64,000 nucleotides of DNA from positions 97,938,001-98,002,000 of the forward strand of contig JAZHRO010000073.1 in NCBI GenBank assembly GCA_037157565.1, written 5' to 3'. The notes beneath the pieces are model-generated. The model saw only the letters and a program-made list of their open reading frames with translations. It did no database searches and had not been told where the DNA came from. Shown here piece after piece: positions 57,781-64,000 of the stretch; position 1 is the stretch's first letter, and every line of letters begins with the position of its first letter. The position numbers and the translations under genes were made by a program. This DNA is from Thalassia testudinum (Eukaryota > Streptophyta > Magnoliopsida > Alismatales > Hydrocharitaceae).

Positions 57781-59240
57781 TCAGACAACGGGTAAAGATG
57801 GTTCAATAGGTTCAGATGTCCTCTTCACATTCAGCTCAGAAAAATAATCAGTTATTTCAAGCTTGGGTTGCACGTAAAATATATCATAAGGATCCTGGTA
57901 GAAAGTAGGTGGCTTCAGGTCAATAGGTACCCTTAGATCCAAAATCAAAGTTCCCTCATACTTAGCCTCCCAAATTTTCATTTCAACAATTCTATCCTCC
58001 AACATCAAGAGCTCAGGTTTCGGGACCTCTAGCATATCATTCACCCCATACAATTTACCCAAGTCCAGAAATCATGGCTGAATCAAGATTGACTTAGGCA
58101 CAATCATCTTAGAAGTCAGCTCTTGTGGTGCAGATGAGGAATGGGGTCACTGATTGAATCATCAAGATTCAAATCCTCCAAGTTAACCCCAACCGAATCA
58201 GAATCTTCAATAGTCGGGCTATCAAATGATTTATCAGATTCCTCAAGCCCGTTTGTCTCACTAAAATCATTTTCCTTAAGCTCAAGTGAGACTTCACTAA
58301 GAGATTCCTCACCGTCAAAATCAAACAATCCATGATCCTCATTTATATATGTCTCAAAATCATATATCATTTCATGATCCAAGGAGACATATTTTTCTTC
58401 GTTTCCTGGCTTGGGGATCTCGGGTGAATCAATTGATTCATCCTCAAAGGGTTGGTCTAGACCAATCTGGTCACCTCCAATCTCCGAATATGTATCCCCC
58501 TTGACAAGTGCTTGAGCGGGTTCAGACATTGGCCCTCCTGAAGAGCGTTCATCTTGAGAATCATCCCTAGATTTGACTAGTGCAACCACAAATTTCATCC
58601 TCAACCTTGACAACTTCCAAAGTAGAAACTCATCTAGGCCCCTATCCTTAACATTTTGGAGCAAATCCAATAAAGAACTATTAAGTTCATCAATCATTTT
58701 GATCATAGGCTCCAATGCTTTAGTGCATGGTGTTGGCTGAGCTTCTAATGATTGTATAGTGTTCCTCAAATTAGCCAACACTCTATCCTGGATCTGGTCC
58801 ACCTGAACCGACTTGTTCGATTCAGGTTTGGGCAGGTTTGGCTTAAATCTAGGGGAGTCAAGATGTTGAGGTTCTTGGGTTCCTCCCTGATAGTAGGTTA
58901 TCTCGGGTTGTTCAAAGAATGGTGGTGACCTATATTCAGTGGAATATTGGGGAGGATAGGTGTTATAATCATCATATCCTTCTTGATTATAGATCAGGTT
59001 GGTTTGATCATCAAAGGATCAAGATCTATAATCATTGTAACTCTGGGAAGGATAGTAATCATAGTCTTGTTGTCCAGGGTTAGGCCCTGGACACTGAGGT
59101 CTGGATTCATATCCCCAATCAACATTATCCTGGCTAGTGGATGGGTAATTACAAGTCAAGTCAGGATGGTAATCATCTTGGGGATATGTGGTGGTAGGAG
59201 GGTAGGATTGGAAATGTGTGAAATGTGTGGAAGGATACAT
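57781..59240 (-). pseudogene. ORF-X of element K (best preserved copy)
   Basis: Start ATG at 59240 (MYPSTHFTHFQ). A 73-residue N-terminal frame ends in one stop near 59020. The same frame then continues to 58116, with a 228-residue open stretch from about 58802: helical core DQIQDRVLANLRNTIQSLEA, KMIDELNSSLLDLLQNVKDR, LSRLRMKFVVALVKS, then about 110 acidic residues. A frameshift near 58100 leads to the C-terminal block (58062-57781): YGVNDMLEVPKPELLMLED, VEMKIWEAKYEG, TFYQDPYDIFYVQPKLEIT, ending EPSLPVV. This copy gives the clearest view of the whole protein plan. No known domain is recognisable by eye. Confidence 0.68.
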
Positions 59241-59278
59241 GGTAGAATAGGAGGGAAATCACAGGAAAGAAAGGAGCC

Positions 59279-60330
59279 CTGCAATACAATCAACCAAGCC
59301 TATCCTTATGTGGGTAGTTTGAAGACCTACAGACTCCCAGGACCCATCTTGAGATTATAAACGATTTGGTCTACTTTTATCCGGTCAATCCAACCATTTA
59401 GAAGGAGGGATTGGGGAAAAGGCACTTCCTTTGGCTTACGCCTTCGGTTCCTAGTGTACCCCCTAGCCGCGGTCGTTTGACACTACTCCCCTAGCTAGAC
59501 ATCAGATGGACCAGTAAAAGCAGAATAATCGAAGAAAATGTCAGTTTGAGCCCTGAAGAGCAAATCAATCCTTAAAGCCAACGTCTACTCAGTTTTAATT
59601 AGGCTTGGGATGATTGTGCTCTTGGAATGTGATGGGCCCTTTAGGTGGGTTGTGCCCTTAACAATCTATTGAAATGTGTGTGCATGCACAACTAGGGTTT
59701 GCAAACAAGGTTATTTGATGATGTGTCTTTTAGGGTTTAACCTTGTTTAGTTGCTTTTAGGGTTTAATTCATAGGTTGGTTCAATCAAGGTTTAGTAGAA
59801 CACACTATGTTTTGAAAGTGTGGGTGATGATATATTCCTTTAAAAATAAAAAATAATGTGGAGTGCCTGGTTCAACCCTAAGAATCGACCCTGAGTGGTA
59901 GGCTACTTGATGGATTGGTTTTAGATTGAGTGGTGCATCCTAAACAGTTCAAGCAATTGGCCTATTATACCACTTGATTACGGCACACAAAAAGTCTTAA
60001 CCTAATTAGATTTCTACTCACTTATTTATGTGTTGAGTTAACTGTACCGCGCCCACAAGTCAGATAACGGTTAAGTGGTAGAATTGACGTGATTGTGCGC
60101 CTTAAGGTGAGAATTGTGGGTGTTAAGTGTGTAGCTTTCAGAAAATCCCACAAGAGAAGAGTATATATTTTTTCTTTTTTTTAATATATGCGGGGGTGAG
60201 ATGTGTGGAGGTGGCAAACAAACAACCAAATCTATCCTAGGGTTTATAAAAAGCACCTAAGTTGATTTGGGTTTGAGTTATTAGTGTGGTGAAATGAACT
60301 AGTGGTGGGGGTGGTGTGGGGGACACTTAC
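59279..60330 (-). other. Candidate leader intron of element K
   Basis: Minus-strand donor GTAAGT (60330-60325), acceptor TTGTATTGCAG ending at 59279, then GGCTCCTTTC and ORF-X 38 nt downstream. 1052 nt long. Confidence 0.45.
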
Positions 60331-60477
60331 AAAGTACTCTATCCGTACTTTACTCCAGTCTACCGCACTTGGATCTCCAAACTAGGGTACCTGCAAGGTA
60401 GTAGATCAAAGATAAGTGGGGTTAGTGCTATGTAAATGAAAAGAAGTGCAGAAAACAATAAAGCAAATTCCATTGCC

Positions 60478-60495
60478 TCCCCGGCAACACTGCCA
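60478..60495 (-). promoter_or_regulatory. Primer-binding site of element K (tRNA-Asp type)
   Basis: Minus-strand TGGCAGTGTTGCCGGGGA, three bases inside the LTR end at 60499; 15 of 18 bases complementary to tRNA-Asp(GTC). Confidence 0.82.
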
Positions 60496-60498
60496 AAA

Positions 60499-62232
60499 TG
60501 ATCCCATGGGTTTCGCGTGTTTGAAATCAAGGTTACGAGTAACCAGCCGTCATAGTTGCAAACCTCGTGATCAAATAAAATTTATACCAAAACTCCAAGG
60601 GAGTCTTGGGTCGAACACAGGGAGGCGATGTTTACTTTGAATGAAAATCACGCTTTGATTTGTTTCTATTTGGTGTTTTAGGGTTTTGTTATTTTTTTTG
60701 TTTTTGAAATAAAATAACAATCAATCACAAGAGAGAGATAGAATTGAATCTAATATATTGCATGAATGTCAATTACAATATTATAGAAAACATAAAAAGA
60801 GAGGGAGGTGAGAAGAAATCTCCCGAAGGGTTGTTCGTCAAGACGACGGTGCTTGGTGGAAGCTCGGATGATGGAGTTGGGTAGCAGGATGACGGAGGTG
60901 AGAAGTGGGAGGACATCGGTTAGAGGAAAGCTTCTGTGTAGCTCTAGAATGGAGGTGAGAAGGTGAAGATGATCTACTACTGGAATGGAGGTGGGAGGAT
61001 GGCTCCAAGGCGATCTATGAATGGGGATGGGAAATTGGAGGAGTATTTGGTGGGGCAAAATCTCATTACACTAATAGGTGCCTTGGGAGCTTGTGAGCAA
61101 ACTCTAACAGAGCATTGGTAGGCTTGCTAGAGCTTGGGCGTAGGTGTGAGTAGAGTAGGTAGAGATGACTTGGAAAGGAGGGGGTGTAGGTCCATTTATA
61201 GTGGAGGAGGAGAGGCTAAAATAGGCTTAGGACCATTAGTGACCTCCAGGCTATTGTTGTAAGTGTCACTGTAGGAAGCTCATGACCGCTGGAGCGCACA
61301 GCTTGCCTTGCGCCTGCGAACAATTAGTGACGACTATAAGCTTTCCAGTATGTTTGCCAAGTTGTCACTGAAGCCTCGCACCAGCCGAACATGCATCCGC
61401 CCCATGCGCGCTATGCTATCCCACCTCATGTGCACGGATTGTGTGACAGTCCTACCTTGTGTGTGCGTTGGCATGCGTTGGTGTGCGCACGTGCGCGCGC
61501 TGCTGGTGCATGCTGGAGCTGCACATGCGCTGGCTAGATTGAGAATGGGGGGGCTATGGGGATTCGAACCCACTCCCCTCCCTTACGAACTGACACTCCC
61601 ATCGTTGCACCACGTCCGCATGTGCGTCGCAAAGAGGAATTGCAGTTGTGTGGTGAGGGCGAGCTCCCAGCCATTGGATTTTCATCCAACGGCTGAGATC
61701 ACTTGATGGGTGGCCCTTGGAGATGTGGCAGATGACTTTGGGCACTCGGACGGTCTAGATGGTGCCACGTGCCACCATCTAGACCGTCCACCCTTCATTG
61801 CTTGCAGAGGATGCCACGGTGCTCAAATCGAGGTGATTTCTACATTGTTGGACAGCGATCGTCACTTCGTATCCATCCGTACGGTCGGATTTTTCATCCG
61901 AAGTCCGTAAGGACATCGCATTGCCACCCTGGCCGTTGATCTTCCGCGGACTTCGTATGATGCTACGGGACTCCGATCTAGACAATTTTGGAGGCATTAG
62001 ACTTCGATTGTCATGCTGATCAGATCCATATGGTCTGATCGTCCATCCGAGGCCCTGAAATAAGTCTTCTTCTCTATTGACCATAAAAAGGGCCTAATTA
62101 ACCCAAAATATATACAACTACTCTAAATGGAAAATGATGCATGCTATGCAATATTTATAACATGAAATGCAAATCTAAGCCTAGGAACACGCATGAGTAG
62201 GCATTTTAACCTAAATAGATGTGTTTATAGTA
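60499..62232 (-). repeat. 5' LTR of element K
   Basis: 1734 bp in minus orientation, closely matching 46973-48696 along its whole length. The TATA-like box (reverse complement of CATTTATAGTGG) is near 61200. Open frames at 61308-61745 are GC-rich by-products of the same LTR region seen at 47825-48264. Confidence 0.9.
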
Positions 62233-62424
62233 ATATTCATTGCATATCATTATCGGGAATTATTGTGCTCATTATCTATTATTGCAACTAGTGATTGAAT
62301 TCCATATTTGCTCCCTCCGAACGACCTTAGAACTTATGATTTTTCGAGCATTATAAATTTAAATGTCGCATTGATTTTCGTCACTATACCACAAGATATT
62401 TTTACGATGATTTTCGACGCAACA

Positions 62425-64000
62425 TGTACGATCTAAGTTGAACTCGAATCCACCTAATTTACAATGAGGACATTGCAAATCTTATTCATGGAGGGGTATT
62501 AAAGTGCAAAACACTGTGAAATTCGATTCATTGAGGGGTTTCATTGAAAAGAAAAAATGGAGATGAAAGGAGGAGAGCTGAATTGAAAAACTTGAATTGA
62601 GGAGGAAGAGGAGAAAAGAAAAACAGAGAAAAGGGTGCAAACAAAAGAAATGATTGTGTTGGTCCCTGTAATTGAGTATGGAACTTACCTAAGTTTTAAG
62701 CTAGTTTGGATGATGAATTAAGACCTGAAGGGCTAAATCATAGGAGAGAAGTGATGGGTACCGACCTTAGGCCTCTTGGGCCAATTCTAGGGCTTAAACA
62801 CTCACGTATTTGTTAAGATCCAGATTAATCCATAAGAGGTTGAGGAATGTGTGAGGTTGATGTATTAAGTCTAAGGCATAGGGATTATTCGGCCTCATTG
62901 CCTACCCTTTGGTTTGCGGGACTTGGTAACCTAGGCACCCAAAAATCACACACTAGTCTGGTTCAGTACATTTAATGAAATATAACGACAAGTGTGTTCT
63001 GCTCTAAAAAATGTTTTCTTGAAGATCTAGCTTTGGAGCGACTCGAAGACACAGGTTAATTGGATGAGTTCCCAGTGATGAGACCACATTTGTGGGCTAA
63101 TTGAATCAATAAATGCTTAGATATTAGAATGATGTCGACATGTACATAGCATACTTAGATTTGTAAATAGATTGGTTTATAAAAGTGCTTGTATGCATAT
63201 TTCATACATTGCATTCACATGTAATAGAAGATAATATGCATTATAGTGACTTGCATGCATTACATGCATTATTTTGGATTATTTTTGTAAATAACCCAAT
63301 TTTCTTTTTCTTTTCTTTCTTGCAGAGCACACGGCTTCAATGCACCGCACCCTCGTCGTTCCACCGCCAACCCAAGTGGTCTTCTATCATCCCAACCACT
63401 CACGATCTCCGCCGAGTGGTTGGAGACAATCTTAGTGGAAGAAACAAACGAGAGATGAATTTAAAAGAAGAGGCACAACGACCGTGCGAAAGGGGGGCGA
63501 TGATCCCATTGTTTCCACCGTGAACCTCAAGCTTGCACTATGGAAATCAAGCGCGCACCATGAAAACTCCACCTCCATCGGCCACGGGGTGACAATGCGT
63601 GACCCCACAACCACAAGCCCTTCATTATATTCCTCTCATGCACACACAGCCCCCGCCCACTGTCTCCTCTTCCGTTTCCTTCTTCTTCCTCTTCTTTTCT
63701 TCTACGTGACCCACCACTACCACCACCTCCAACTCCATGCTAACCACACCACCATCAGTCGTCCACCTTCTCACCATAGATAGTCGTAGACCACCATCAC
63801 CATCGCAAACCTCACGGCCACCAAAACCGCAGTAGCCCATCCTCTACCTCTCAAACCAAACACCACCACCATCCCATTTTTCACCATCTTCAACCTCTCC
63901 TTCTTTCTCCCTTGTTTCACCGAGAACCAAACAGCAGCCCCCACCATTCCACTCCACAGCAACACCTCTAGCCCTTGTTCTCATTGTCAATAACACCAGA
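62425..64000 (+). other. 3' noncoding part of element J and unclassified sequence to the window end
   Basis: Starts with TGTAC, then ACAATGAGGACATTGCAAA (62470-62488) and CATGGAGGGG, the hairpin and G-rich block that open the 3' noncoding part of this superfamily. 62520-63290 is AT-rich, without genes. 63300-63325 is a pyrimidine tract ending TTCTTGCAG, a good-looking splice acceptor. After it comes C- and A-rich sequence (63326-64000) with triplet-like CCA/ACC runs. Open frames there (63185-63783) overlap on both strands and have no recognisable homology. It may be the start of another LTR or of J's own 3' LTR. Confidence 0.4.

Larger units (their letters stand above)
46973..62232 (-). mobile_element. 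Element K: ORF-X element, TSD ATATT, split by element L
   Basis: Minus-strand element: 3' LTR 46973-48696, 3' noncoding 48697-50122, then (after L) 57585-60498 with ORF-X, leader and primer site, and the 5' LTR 60499-62232. ATATT is repeated at 46968-46972 and 62233-62237. Without L its length is about 7.8 kb. The LTR start at 62232 is mutated to TACTATAAAC. No gag-pol is present. Confidence 0.92.
44552..62424 (+). mobile_element. Solo LTR B3 (family B), TSD TGTAC, split by element K
   Basis: The LTR begins TATTGGTAATGCCATCA (a mutated TGATGGGAACACCATCA) at 44552, runs to 46972, and resumes at 62233-62424, ending CGACGCAACA. TGTAC is repeated at 44547-44551 and 62425-62429. Without K the length is about 2.6 kb, as in other family B LTRs. 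The TATA-like TATTTAAGC lies near 45502. Confidence 0.88.
17027..64000 (+). mobile_element. Element J: old gag-protease Ty3/Gypsy element split by at least six nested insertions
   Basis: Plus-strand element whose own sequence survives in seven pieces: 17027-18404, 23267-23923, 33353-33381, 36011-36454, 39216-40206, 44001-44551 and 62425-64000. Each junction except one shows an exact 5-bp target duplication around the insert (GATAA, GCTAC, AGGAA, GATAA, TGTAC); the composite at 23924-33352 shows TGAAC/TGATC. Gag motifs run continuously across the joints, and protease follows Gag in the correct order. About 5.6 kb of J is present. No reverse transcriptase or integrase is seen. Its 5' LTR is not found (LTR B2 abuts the leader in the opposite orientation) and its 3' LTR may lie beyond the right edge. 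Confidence 0.8.

Overview
This is nuclear DNA of a flowering plant with a repeat-rich genome. I find no host gene. Essentially all 64 kb consists of LTR retrotransposons, mostly degenerate Ty3/Gypsy-type elements primed by tRNA-Asp plus one Copia element of the Sirevirus type. They are nested inside one another up to four deep. The plant assignment rests on the Gag motif style (YNPGWxNHPNF), the plant tRNA-Asp sequence, 5-bp target-site duplications (TSDs), Sirevirus hallmarks and the absence of any prokaryotic gene organisation.

Layout. 1-7249: minus-strand element H (gag, protease, 5' LTR), carrying a solo LTR at 1977-3657. 7250-13435: minus-strand element I; H sits in its 3' LTR. 13436-17026: two minus-orientation LTR pieces (B1, B2). 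17027-64000: one old plus-strand gag-protease element, J. Only about 5.6 kb of it is its own sequence. It was split by a Sirevirus (C, 18405-23266), a composite inverted-LTR element (23924-33352), solo LTR B4 (33382-36010), solo LTR B5 (36455-39215), solo LTR F (40207-44000, itself holding LTR G) and solo LTR B3 (44552-62424). B3 holds element K (46973-62232), and K holds element L (50123-57584). Target-site duplications support most of these boundaries.

The most unusual locus is 23924-33352. A plus-orientation LTR is followed by a TTT spacer and a complete 75-nt complement of tRNA-Asp(GTC), including the complement of the CCA tail. After 43 bp of filler comes a full minus-orientation element whose LTR faces the first one end to end. 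The outer ends are flanked by TGAAC/TGATC, a 4-of-5 target duplication, so the whole palindromic structure seems to have integrated as one unit. It looks like a frozen reverse-transcription accident in which the primer tRNA was copied to its 5' end.

Elements I, A (inside the composite), K and L form a related non-autonomous group. They lack gag-pol homology. In its place they carry a shared open reading frame, here called ORF-X: Tyr/Pro-rich N-terminus, helical middle, acidic linker, conserved C-terminal block. I do not recognise ORF-X. They share leader and LTR types with the gag-bearing element H. A conserved splice-donor/acceptor pair in the leaders of H, A, K and L suggests a leader intron of about 0.8-1.05 kb. 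A duplicated block of about 60 bp is conserved in the 3' noncoding part of I, A, K and L. No reverse transcriptase or integrase was seen anywhere in the window, so all these elements would depend on enzymes encoded elsewhere.
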